Source of the DNA: Candidatus Cloacimonadota bacterium
Lineage (GTDB): Bacteria > Cloacimonadota > Cloacimonadia > Cloacimonadales > WRIO01
Direction of reading: 5' to 3'
Assembly: GCA_020532185.1 (NCBI GenBank)
Contig: JAJBBH010000032.1
Coordinates: 1-32,696, forward strand
Length of the DNA stretch: 32,696 nucleotides
Positions 19,315 through 27,378 of this stretch are shown here, piece after piece. The notes below the pieces were generated by a model. That model was not told the DNA's origin, ran no database searches, and saw nothing but the letters and a program-made list of their open reading frames with translations. A program made the translations under genes and the position numbers. The first letter of the stretch is position 1; the number at the start of each line of letters is the position of its first letter.

Positions 19315-20283
19315 TTATTTAAATATAATATTTCTATTTTTTCTATTAATTGTTTTTTTGTCAACTACTTTTATTTTTTTGAATGCTTTTTCTGATAAAT
19401 AAAAAAATAAAGCACCACAAGCCGCTCCCACAGGTACATCTACAAAATAATGATAATGACAATATACTGTTGAAATACTGAGCATAAAAGTCAGCGGAAA
19501 CAAGATATATGGCAAATACTTAATATATTTTGCACTGATTATGCTAATTGTCAAGGCAATTGCAACATGAGAACTTGGAAATGCTCCCCCAAAATGTGGG
19601 CTCATTCGATATATAAATGCCATTATATGTGTAAAGACGCCATAACGATACTCTACTGTCAATGCAAATGCCTCTTCAATCGCACGTCCACCTGTAACAG
19701 GTAGCACCATATAAAAGAAATAACAAAGATAAAAGACAAAGCTTATATTAAAAACAATGCGCTTAAAAATATCTTCTTTACGACGAAAGTATATGTAAAA
19801 TGGCACAATAAATATCATCATATAATAACTAAAGTAAGAAAAATGCATCAGTTCTTGCAACCATGCCCAATCCCACTTTGTACCCCAAACAAGTGCTGGC
19901 TGGTAACCAAATATCAGATAATCCCATTTTTGCACGATTGGATCCAAATACTCTGAAAATACAACAAGATTTACTTGAGATGTCGCTTCATAGAATAATG
20001 CAAAAAACGCTGGTGCAAACCATAAATGTGCAAAATGTAGAATTCGACTTGCAAAACTATCAGCTTTCATGCTAAGCTTATCGTCATAATGAGCTATTGC
20101 AAGAAGCAATGTTGCGATACTTAGAAAAATTAGCAATAAGCCCTGAGCATTTTCTATACGTTGATACCCAATACTAATATATATTAGATTAATCGCAATA
20201 TATATTAAGGTGATTATGTCTGTCTTATTAAATATGCTAAAGAATATCTTAAGTCTATCAAAATTGAAATGGTTTTTAAACAT
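19315..20283 (-). CDS. PAP2/Aur1-like membrane phosphatase or phosphotransferase
   Basis: An integral membrane protein of about 322 residues with roughly seven or eight hydrophobic segments. The two catalytic blocks of the PAP2 superfamily are visible near the C-terminus: 'GGAFPSSHVAIALT' (PSGH/PSSH-type motif 2) and 'STVYCHYHYFVDVPVGAACG' (motif 3, with the nucleophile-type His). A classic motif 1 (KxxxxxxRP) is not evident; 'VTGGRAIEEAF' stands in its place, which is characteristic of the Aur1/Ipt1-like subgroup (inositol-phosphoryl or related head-group transfer). The ATG at 20283 is preferred to an in-frame TTG at 20289. It starts a few bases after the stop of the GNAT gene, so it belongs to the PlsY-like/GNAT group. 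The head group and acceptor are unknown. Confidence 0.8.
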   Translation of the reverse strand: MFKNHFNFDRLKIFFSIFNKTDIITLIYIAINLIYISIGYQRIENAQGLLLIFLSIATLLLAIAHYDDKLSMKADSFASRILHFAHLWFAPAFFALFYEATSQVNLVVFSEYLDPIVQKWDYLIFGYQPALVWGTKWDWAWLQELMHFSYFSYYMMIFIVPFYIYFRRKEDIFKRIVFNISFVFYLCYFFYMVLPVTGGRAIEEAFALTVEYRYGVFTHIMAFIYRMSPHFGGAFPSSHVAIALTISIISAKYIKYLPYILFPLTFMLSISTVYCHYHYFVDVPVGAACGALFFYLSEKAFKKIKVVDKKTINRKNRNIIFK

Positions 20284-20292
20284 AAACAAAAG

Positions 20293-21411
20293 CTATATTA
20301 CTCTATCGTAAAGCCTATATGTTTTATGAATACTTGCACCAAGATGCTTGGCTATCTTATTCATCTTGTCATTGTCTTCCAAAACCCATGAAAACTCACC
20401 AATATTAAAGCCCAGCTGCAAGCCAATTTTCCAGGTATAATAATAAAAAAGACCATCTATCCCACGATTTTGATACTCATTAACAACACCCATTGTTATC
20501 ACCCGCAAGGAATGTATTTTATTCTTATAATACAATGCTTTAAATAAGCCAAAAGGCAATACTTTACCGTGCATACGTTTTAATATTTCATTGTAATCTG
20601 GCAAAGCAACTGAAAAGCCTGCTGGCTCGCCATTAACCTCTGCAATAAATACTAATTCTGGCACTACTATTGGCAAAAGAGACTGCACTAATGCATCAAA
20701 CTCCTCTCGCGTCATTGGCACAAAGCCCCAGTTTTGAGCCCAAGCTTTTTGATATATAGTAAAGACTGTTTCAACTTCTTTTTTCAAATTCTTTTTATCA
20801 AGGCTACGAACTGAAAAAGATGGTTCTTTTGCTAAAATACCCTCTCCTATTTTTCTTAAAAATTCTGGCATTTCATTACTTTCTAATAGCCAAGCATAAA
20901 GATCTTTTACCTTTGTAAAGCCTTCATTTACAAGTAATTTCTCATAATAACTATGATTATGAGTCATCATCACAAAAGGCGATCTCTCAAAACCTTGCAC
21001 CAATAAACCACATTCATCATTTGTAGAAAAATTATATGGACCTGCAATACTGTCACAAGCTTGCTTTTGCAGCCAATCAGTAGCCGTCTCCAACAATAAA
21101 TGTGCCACTTCCTGATCATTTATTAAGTCAAAAAAACCAAAAAAACCTTTTTTATCTTGATGAAACTGATTGTGCATCTTATTGGTATGTGCTGATATAC
21201 GCCCTACTGTCTCGCCGCTTTTTCTAATCAAAAACAGCTGAACTTGAGAATGTTTATAATATGGATTTTTTGCAGAATTAAAAAAAGCTAATTGATCGCC
21301 TATCAATGGTGCAACCCAATATGGATCATCTTTATAGAGTTTAAATGGCAGCTTTATAAATTCTTTTAATTCTTTCTTTGTTTTAACCTCAACCACTTGA
21401 AGACTTGTCAT
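20293..21411 (-). CDS. GNAT-fold acyltransferase-like protein (YghO type)
   Basis: A 372-residue protein. The N-terminal block 'FIKLPFKLYKDDPYWVAPL' and central 'GPYNFSTNDECGLLVQGF' are features of a conserved YghO-like family. The C-terminal half carries a GNAT acyl-CoA-binding region, with motif A as 'ITMGVVNEYQNRGIDGLFYYY' (QxxGxD). This family is widely annotated as hypothetical N-acetyltransferase. From memory, the bacterial ceramide synthase described in Caulobacter is also of this acyl-CoA N-acyltransferase type, which would make a lipid acylation role possible; that is inference. It overlaps the PlsY-like gene by four bases (ATGA) and has a GGGGGA ribosome site; the Aur1-like gene follows within a few bases. 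Confidence 0.78.
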   Translation of the reverse strand: MTSLQVVEVKTKKELKEFIKLPFKLYKDDPYWVAPLIGDQLAFFNSAKNPYYKHSQVQLFLIRKSGETVGRISAHTNKMHNQFHQDKKGFFGFFDLINDQEVAHLLLETATDWLQKQACDSIAGPYNFSTNDECGLLVQGFERSPFVMMTHNHSYYEKLLVNEGFTKVKDLYAWLLESNEMPEFLRKIGEGILAKEPSFSVRSLDKKNLKKEVETVFTIYQKAWAQNWGFVPMTREEFDALVQSLLPIVVPELVFIAEVNGEPAGFSVALPDYNEILKRMHGKVLPFGLFKALYYKNKIHSLRVITMGVVNEYQNRGIDGLFYYYTWKIGLQLGFNIGEFSWVLEDNDKMNKIAKHLGASIHKTYRLYDRVI

Positions 21412-22013
21412 ATTTCCCCCAATCTCTTACAAACAATTAAATTCAAAATCCCCATTAATGCCGCTGTTATTACCAATAAGACCTTTAGATTGTATTCAAC
21501 ATTCATAAAGAAAGCGATAAAAGGCGGTAATAAAACAATAATAAAATTACTAAATCGAATTTGTTTAAACTTCATAATCAGAAAAAAGCTCAAAACCAAA
21601 ACCACAATAACAGGAATTGGAATAAAGAAAAGCAATAGACCAGTATAATTAAAGACGCCTCGCCCACCTCTGAAGCCACTTGTAACGGGTAAAGTATGAC
21701 CCAAAAGCACGAAAAAGCCAAATATGAATAAAGTAATATTTTTAGTAAGCACCGTGTCTGGATAATGCAAATAGCTATGTAAATAAGATAATAAGCAAAG
21801 ATACATATACATCTTTGCTATATCTATTGCACCTACTGCTATGCCTAAAGATTTGCTGATATTGCTAAAAATGTTTTCTGTATCTGGATATCCAGTACCA
21901 ACTTTATAAATATTCATACTACGGAAAGTCTTTGCCATGATCCTGGCTGTAGAAAAACATCCCATAAAGTAAGACAGTATACAAACTAACACGATATAAA
22001 CGTAAAAATTCAT
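21408..22013 (-). CDS. PlsY-like membrane protein (divergent glycerol-3-phosphate acyltransferase family)
   Basis: A 201-residue protein with about five membrane segments and PlsY layout. Motif 2 is recognisable at residues 105-120 ('GHTLPVTSGFRGGRGV', compare GHxFPVFLxFxGGKGV). Motif 1, normally SGNxGATN, reads 'GTGYPDTEN' (39-47), with key residues changed. The C-terminal motif 3 (HRxNIxRLxxGxE) is missing: the protein stops after 'VCKRLGEI'. A true PlsY transfers acyl from acyl-phosphate to glycerol-3-phosphate at the inner membrane; here the substrate may differ or activity may be lost. The ribosome site GAGGT is five bases before the ATG. It overlaps the GNAT gene by four bases and follows the yggS-type gene by 22. 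Confidence 0.75.
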   Translation of the reverse strand: MNFYVYIVLVCILSYFMGCFSTARIMAKTFRSMNIYKVGTGYPDTENIFSNISKSLGIAVGAIDIAKMYMYLCLLSYLHSYLHYPDTVLTKNITLFIFGFFVLLGHTLPVTSGFRGGRGVFNYTGLLLFFIPIPVIVVLVLSFFLIMKFKQIRFSNFIIVLLPPFIAFFMNVEYNLKVLLVITAALMGILNLIVCKRLGEI

Positions 22014-22035
22014 TTTTACCTCATTTCACATATAA

Positions 22036-22734
22036 TTATTTTTCGTAATGTCTCTGACCAAAAATAATAGAGCCCAACCTGATTAGATTAGACCCCTCTT
22101 CAATAGCTATTTCAAAGTCTCCACTCATACCCATTGACAAATACTTCATCTCAACATTGTCAATACTCTGAGCTTTCAAGGCTTGAAATAAGTCTCTTAA
22201 CTGCCTAAAACATCGCCTAATCTCATCAGAATCATCTGTCAACGTGCCGATAGTCATCAAGCCTCTTATATGCACATTGCTGAGCTCTGAAATCATTTTT
22301 ATCAAATCATTTAAATCATCAGGATCAACGCCATTCTTTGACTTTTCTCCAGAGGTATTCACCTCTATTAAAACATCTTGTGTCAAGCCTCGTCTTAATA
22401 AACTTTTATTTAGCCTTTCTGCTGTTGAATACTTTTCGATTGAATGAATCAAAACTGGCTCAAGTTCAATCAATTTATTAATCTTATTGCTCTGTAAATG
22501 CCCGATAAAATGAAATTCTTTTCCCTGTCTATTGATATCAGGCATCTTCTCTTCTATTTCTTGTATTTTGTTTTCTCCAAAACTCTTAATGCCAAAACTC
22601 AATGCTTCGTTGATTTTTGCGGCTGAATGTGTCTTTGTAACGGCTATCAACTTAATATCATCAGGATCTCTGCCTACTCTCTTACAAGCTTCTTCTATTT
22701 GTTTATAAACTCTTTCAATATTATCTTGTATCAT
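22036..22734 (-). CDS. yggS: YggS-family pyridoxal-phosphate homeostasis protein
   Basis: A 232-residue single-domain PLP protein with the fold-type III alanine-racemase-like barrel. The cofactor lysine is Lys34 in 'IKLIAVTK'. Family blocks 'GENKIQEIEEKM', 'FHFIGHLQSNKIN', 'EVNTSGEKSKNG', 'RGLMTIGTL' and the C-terminal 'LSMGMSGDFEIAIEEGSNLIRLG' are all present. These proteins (PLPBP/YggS) have no known catalytic activity and buffer PLP and amino-acid metabolism in the cytoplasm. It is the first gene of the long minus-strand block, with a good promoter candidate and an AGGAGA ribosome site directly upstream. Confidence 0.95.
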   Translation of the reverse strand: MIQDNIERVYKQIEEACKRVGRDPDDIKLIAVTKTHSAAKINEALSFGIKSFGENKIQEIEEKMPDINRQGKEFHFIGHLQSNKINKLIELEPVLIHSIEKYSTAERLNKSLLRRGLTQDVLIEVNTSGEKSKNGVDPDDLNDLIKMISELSNVHIRGLMTIGTLTDDSDEIRRCFRQLRDLFQALKAQSIDNVEMKYLSMGMSGDFEIAIEEGSNLIRLGSIIFGQRHYEK

Positions 22735-22745
22735 TCATTATCTCC

Positions 22746-22780
22746 TAAATTCATAATATTAATATTTCAATGCTTGTCAA
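22746..22780 (-). promoter_or_regulatory. Candidate sigma70-type promoter of the yggS transcription unit
   Basis: On the minus strand a perfect TTGACA (22775-22780) is followed after 16 bases by TATTAT (22753-22758, five of six consensus). Predicted start near 22746 gives a leader of only about 12 bases, beginning close to the AGGAGA ribosome site. A small inverted repeat CAAGAA/TTCTTG lies just upstream of and partly over the -35 box. Confidence 0.6.
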
Positions 22781-23200
22781 GAAGTTTTTTTTCTTGTAAA
22801 TCATCTTTACATAAACTATAGTTAATCAGTATTTTAAATGAAAAGCTTCTGATATATTTGCTTAAAAACTGATATAACGCATGCAAGTCAATAAATTTTA
22901 TGTTGTTTTTGTGGCTATGACTCATTAAAATATCCATATTTGAGAAAATCTGCTGCCTTTAAATCCTGTTACCTTTAAATCAGGAACATTCTTTATGGTA
23001 TCCCCCATGTATCCCCTTGCTATCTTGGAGAATGAATGGTTCTATAGGAGGATGAGAAGAGCCTGCTAATCTACTTCTTATTGTATGTGATTAACAGTTT
23101 TAGAAACAGTTAGCACCACTCGAATAAATCTCTATGATTGCTCGATGTATTTATAGATATCATAAATTGTAAAAAGCAACAAAGCTAAACAACAATTTAC
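22781..23200. other. Long intergenic region between divergent promoters, content unexplained
   Basis: About 420 bases with no recognised gene, tRNA or mobile element. The outer parts are very AT-rich, but 22981-23070 is clearly richer in G+C (39 of 90 by hand count). Short direct repeats stand out: CTGATATA at 22849 and 22869, CCTTTAAATC at 22956 and 22972, GTATCCCC at 22998 and 23009. A 24-codon plus-strand frame (22995-23069, starting MVSPMYPLAILE and ending FYRRMRRAC) has a weak AGGAA ribosome site eight bases ahead. That length is expected by chance, so I do not call it a gene. The region may hold regulatory sites, a small RNA or a decayed repeat. Confidence 0.4.
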
Positions 23201-23236
23201 TTGACGATTTTTCCTATTTTTTTTATATTGTATTTG
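23201..23236 (+). promoter_or_regulatory. Candidate sigma70-type promoter of the PPDK-like/GAPDH unit
   Basis: TTGACG at 23201-23206, exactly 17 bases, then TATATT at 23224-23229. The predicted start near 23236 coincides with the GAGGTG ribosome site (23236-23241), so the leader would be about 15 bases. Near-consensus boxes and ideal spacing; not shown experimentally. Confidence 0.65.
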
Positions 23237-23250
23237 AGGTGATAGATGTT

Positions 23251-26200
23251 ATGAAAGCTATAGACTCCAAAGCGCTTGAACAGAACCTGATACTAACAAG
23301 GAAAAAAGAAATTGTGATTCCAAAAGAAGACACAAGTTTTTTGGCATTTTGTGAGTCTGTTTATGGTGTGCATAAGAGATTGAATGGCTTTTTAAAAGAA
23401 TTTTATCACCCATATCCAAACTACGAATTTATCATTAAGTCATTCAGGCAAATCCTCTTAGAAGATTATTTCTTTTATTTTAAAGATGATGTTTTTGAGC
23501 TATCACAGCAGAGATTTATAAGTTACTTTGAGATTATTATCCAAAATAATAATTCAAAACACAAGATCAATAAGAGCGATGCAGACTCAATTATCCACAC
23601 CTTAATTAATTATATTCCACTAATCTTACAAGCTAATCATCCTCAAAAACTCAAGTTTATCTATCAATTTAGTGATATATTAAAGACTTTTGCACTGTTA
23701 TTTCCAAATTCTTTTTGTGCAAATAGCAAGCTCTTTTACACCACATGGCACAGCTTACTCGACAATCCAAATCTCTTTGCGTGGGTTAAGCAAGTTGTGT
23801 TACTCAATCTTAATTTCTGGAAAAAGCATACAGATTTAGTCGCCTGGTACAAAGCTAATCTTAGTATTTTTAAAACTGATTATAGTGCCAAATTTGATGA
23901 AATTGGGCATAAATATTTGCAGGGTTTAATACAAGAAACAGAGGCTTGCAACTCTGTAGAACAGCTAAAAGAAATAGATTCACATGGTGATATTGCAAGC
24001 AGCTTTAGAAATCATACATCTACTTTAAACTCTCCATTTGAACAGATTTATTATTTGATCTATCTGCTAAATCACCCAGCAATGGAGGCATTATATCGTC
24101 ATCTTATCTATGATATCGACAAGGCTATTAGAGAAATTGATACAAAAACTGAACTCAACGAATTGACCAACTTTCTGGAAAATATCTTCGCCTTATTTGA
24201 AAAACTCAAAAAACAGTTTTCTGATAGTATGCCAGACAGTTTGGCAAGTCTTGGCAAAGCAATAATTCGCTTTAATATTCCAGAGCTCACAGATTTATTT
24301 GTCAAAAAATTGCTTCGTTTTGGCTTTGAGTTTGTGGACAAAGTTGAGGTTGACGAAGATTGGCAGTTAATCTACAATCAAAAACACATTCAATATATTA
24401 GGCTTTATCTGGAGATATATGAGTCCTCGCCAGAAACTTGCAAAGATGTCCTCTCAGCATTGATTGCTTATTTAAGGCTTGGTGGTATCTTTATTTCTGA
24501 CACAGATCTCTTTCAAAAAGATATTAGCAAATTACTCAATTCACCTATTCAAAACCACTTTAAATTGCTCAAACAATTATGTAGAATATTCCCAGTTTAT
24601 TTTAATGAAATCGGTGCTGAAGGTGATTTGCGAGATTACTCAACAAAGCTGGACGAGCTCACCAATACTCAAGATATTATAATTCACTTCTTGCGAAAGC
24701 AAATCCATACAGAAAGTAATAATACGCATATCGAGCTTTGTGCAAGAATAATTGATTTTTGGGATAAGCTCTCTTTTGATGTACTAAATGATGCTTACCC
24801 TGAACACGTTGTCCGTCAAGCAGATATTAGCGAAGAAGATAAAAGCACCCATAAATTCTTGCAGCATTTAAAAGAAAAATACAATCTCTCAGCTCGTGAG
24901 ATCTTGCTTGTTTCAAAAGATAAATTAGCTGTTATAGAAAGCATGGAATATCATGAAATTAGTAAATTACGAATCATCTTTTTGATAAAAATCTTTCAGT
25001 TATTGAGAATGAAATATGCCTTTGACTCAACAGAGCTTATCGCACAGTTGCAGAAATACATCTTTTTCAGTAATAAAGAAATCAAAGAACTAAGCTTTGC
25101 TCTCGATAAAAGCGATTATGCTCATACAATTAGCTTAATACTTAAAATGCTGCATAAGCTTAAAAAAGTTATACTTAAAAAAGAAAGAAGCGAAGGTCGG
25201 GAAGAAATATTTTATAAAAGGCATATTGCCGCAGGAATCCCCTCAATGTATGGGCGTTATTTTGAAAGCAAATTTGATGCATTAGGACTGTCTTTAAGAT
25301 TGGAGCAAACATCTGCACGTCTTATTGATAAAATGATAAATAGACTGCCTTTGGAATATGTAACAGCAGGCACATTAAAGAGAATACTAAAAATCCTTGA
25401 AATTATAAATGAAGGACTATCTGCAGATGGTATAGAAAATGAGTCGTTTGCTTCAAATATCAAAATGCTTAAGTATAGCCTCACTTCTGGCACTTTTTCA
25501 ATGGAGCAATACAAGAATATCTTTAAGTTTATGCAAGACAATGTGAGGGAAATTATCAATGAATTCTTTTTCCGTAACTTTGATCCTGTGTTAAAAGAGA
25601 TTATGCCATCTTTATTTAAAAAACAAAATAGTGAAACTGACTTAAAGCTATTTTATCATAAGAAATCAGAATTCTTTTACCGCGAGCTACTTAGCTCTGC
25701 TTTTATTATCCAGACATTGGACAACTTTTTGGCAGAAATCATCACTACTATTACAACAATGCAGGAAACATTGCCTAATAATATTATAAATTTAGTGATG
25801 CATTTCGATGCAGAAAGATTGGTTACTCATCTTGACGAGAAAAATACAAGACTTGATAATCAGGCATTTTTGGGTGCGAAGGCTTATTACCTCAAACAAC
25901 TTATCAAGAGAAATATACCTGTGCCAAAAGGCTTTGTCTTTAGTACAGAAATGTTTAGATATCGTGAAGCTACGCTTAAGAATAGTGCAATTTCGAAAGA
26001 TATTGATGACTTGATAAAGAGGAATATCAGAATTTTAGAGCAAAAGTATAAGCAAAGATTTGGAAATTTCGAAAACCCTATGCTGCTCTCAGTTCGCTCT
26101 GGTGCACCTCTTTCTATGCCTGGTGCGATGAATACCTTCTTGAATATTGGGATGAATGACGAGCTGACAGAAGCACTTGGACAACAACCACGTTTTCAGT

Positions 26201-27345
26201 GGACTGCTTGGGATTGTTATCGCAGATTAGTCCAAAGCTGGGGAATGGCTTTTGGGATTAACCGCGATGTTTTTGATCAAATAATCTTAGATTTCAAAGA
26301 AAAATGCTCTGTTGATTTAAAGACTCAATTTACACCAAGACAAATGAGAGACATCGCATATGCTTACAAAAATGCACTGGAAGAGCATAATGTATACCTC
26401 GAGCAAGATCTTTACAAACAAGTACGCATAGCAGTCAGAAATGTGATCAAATCTTGGGATTCAGACCGTGCAATTCTCTATAGAAAGCAAATGGAGATTG
26501 CTGATGAATGGGGTACTGCCGTGATTATCCAAAAAATGGCTTTTGGAAACATTAGCTTAAATGCAGGCTCAGGCGTTGTATTTACTCATAATCCAAACTT
26601 AAAGTCCTCAGGCATCAATCTTTATGGTGACTATACTCAATGCAGTCAGGGAGAAGATATTGTCGGTGGCTTAGTAAATACATTACCAATTTCCAATACA
26701 CAAGCCCACACTCACTCAGACGAAGAGCTTAAAATGTCATTAGAGTCCAATTTTCCGCTAATATATGAAAAATTACAACATTATGCACATGTTTTATTAG
26801 AAAACCATAGCTTTAATCACCAGGAGATTGAGTTTACTTTCGAATCTCCAAACCCTTCAGATTTATATATCTTACAAACACGTAATCAGGTAATCCGAAA
26901 GCCTTTACGCATGCTTAGATTCAAAAATACATTCAAACACAAAGCTATTTCTCAAGGCACAGGAATCGGACAAAATGTGCTCAATGGCAAAGTTGCATTT
27001 GATATGCAAGACTTGATATATTTAAAAGAACAGTTCCCTGATACTGCACGCATTTTGATCCGACCCGATACTGTACCAGACGATATGCCTATGATCTTTG
27101 AAAGTGAAGGCTTAATAACTGCACGAGGAGGCGTTAGCTCACACGCTGCTGTAACTGCCGCCAGCTTAGGCAAAATAGGTATTGTGAACTGCAGAAACCT
27201 AAAAGTAAAAGATAAAAATAAAACCTGTATTTTTGGAAATATTAGCATCAAAGCAGGCGATGATATTGCAATAGATCCAATAACAGGAAGTATTTGGAAC
27301 ACACATTTTGAAACTATCCAGTCTGAAGCTCCAATTAAAAGATAA
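23251..27345 (+). CDS. PPDK-like ATP-grasp/phosphohistidine protein with ~860-residue N-terminal region and no PEP/pyruvate barrel
   Basis: A 1364-residue protein from the ATG at 23251, chosen because GAGGTG lies nine bases upstream; an in-frame GTG at 23239 overlaps that ribosome site. Residues ~1-860 are mostly helical, Leu/Lys/Glu-rich, with no domain I recognise. From ~865 comes a pyruvate-phosphate-dikinase-type ATP-grasp: 'LGAKAYYLKQL' (Lys877), 'LLSVRSGAPLSMPGAMNTFLN' (Arg949), 'GTAVIIQKMAFGN', 'GSGVVFTHNP', 'CSQGEDIVGG', and 'EIEFTFE' with 'LQTRN' (Gln1209, Arg1211). The swivelling phosphohistidine domain follows (~1240-1355), with His1298 in 'ARGGVSSHAAVTA'. The C-terminal TIM barrel that binds PEP/pyruvate in PPDK, PpsA and PTS enzyme I is absent. 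It should therefore transfer phosphate from ATP to its own histidine and on to an unknown acceptor. GAPDH follows after 33 bases, suggesting a link to central carbon metabolism. Confidence 0.85.
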   Translation: MKAIDSKALEQNLILTRKKEIVIPKEDTSFLAFCESVYGVHKRLNGFLKEFYHPYPNYEFIIKSFRQILLEDYFFYFKDDVFELSQQRFISYFEIIIQNNNSKHKINKSDADSIIHTLINYIPLILQANHPQKLKFIYQFSDILKTFALLFPNSFCANSKLFYTTWHSLLDNPNLFAWVKQVVLLNLNFWKKHTDLVAWYKANLSIFKTDYSAKFDEIGHKYLQGLIQETEACNSVEQLKEIDSHGDIASSFRNHTSTLNSPFEQIYYLIYLLNHPAMEALYRHLIYDIDKAIREIDTKTELNELTNFLENIFALFEKLKKQFSDSMPDSLASLGKAIIRFNIPELTDLFVKKLLRFGFEFVDKVEVDEDWQLIYNQKHIQYIRLYLEIYESSPETCKDVLSALIAYLRLGGIFISDTDLFQKDISKLLNSPIQNHFKLLKQLCRIFPVYFNEIGAEGDLRDYSTKLDELTNTQDIIIHFLRKQIHTESNNTHIELCARIIDFWDKLSFDVLNDAYPEHVVRQADISEEDKSTHKFLQHLKEKYNLSAREILLVSKDKLAVIESMEYHEISKLRIIFLIKIFQLLRMKYAFDSTELIAQLQKYIFFSNKEIKELSFALDKSDYAHTISLILKMLHKLKKVILKKERSEGREEIFYKRHIAAGIPSMYGRYFESKFDALGLSLRLEQTSARLIDKMINRLPLEYVTAGTLKRILKILEIINEGLSADGIENESFASNIKMLKYSLTSGTFSMEQYKNIFKFMQDNVREIINEFFFRNFDPVLKEIMPSLFKKQNSETDLKLFYHKKSEFFYRELLSSAFIIQTLDNFLAEIITTITTMQETLPNNIINLVMHFDAERLVTHLDEKNTRLDNQAFLGAKAYYLKQLIKRNIPVPKGFVFSTEMFRYREATLKNSAISKDIDDLIKRNIRILEQKYKQRFGNFENPMLLSVRSGAPLSMPGAMNTFLNIGMNDELTEALGQQPRFQWTAWDCYRRLVQSWGMAFGINRDVFDQIILDFKEKCSVDLKTQFTPRQMRDIAYAYKNALEEHNVYLEQDLYKQVRIAVRNVIKSWDSDRAILYRKQMEIADEWGTAVIIQKMAFGNISLNAGSGVVFTHNPNLKSSGINLYGDYTQCSQGEDIVGGLVNTLPISNTQAHTHSDEELKMSLESNFPLIYEKLQHYAHVLLENHSFNHQEIEFTFESPNPSDLYILQTRNQVIRKPLRMLRFKNTFKHKAISQGTGIGQNVLNGKVAFDMQDLIYLKEQFPDTARILIRPDTVPDDMPMIFESEGLITARGGVSSHAAVTAASLGKIGIVNCRNLKVKDKNKTCIFGNISIKAGDDIAIDPITGSIWNTHFETIQSEAPIKR

Positions 27346-27378
27346 ATATCCAAAAATAAAACTATAAAGGAGAATGTC

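Noticed and set aside
22781-23200. tRNA or insertion-sequence remnant in the long intergenic region
   Set aside because: No T-loop (GGTTCGA-type) or cloverleaf pattern, no long terminal inverted repeats and no transposase-like frame were found.
23239-23250. GTG at 23239 as start of the PPDK-like gene
   Set aside because: The GTG is part of the GAGGTG ribosome site; the ATG at 23251 is at the right spacing from it.
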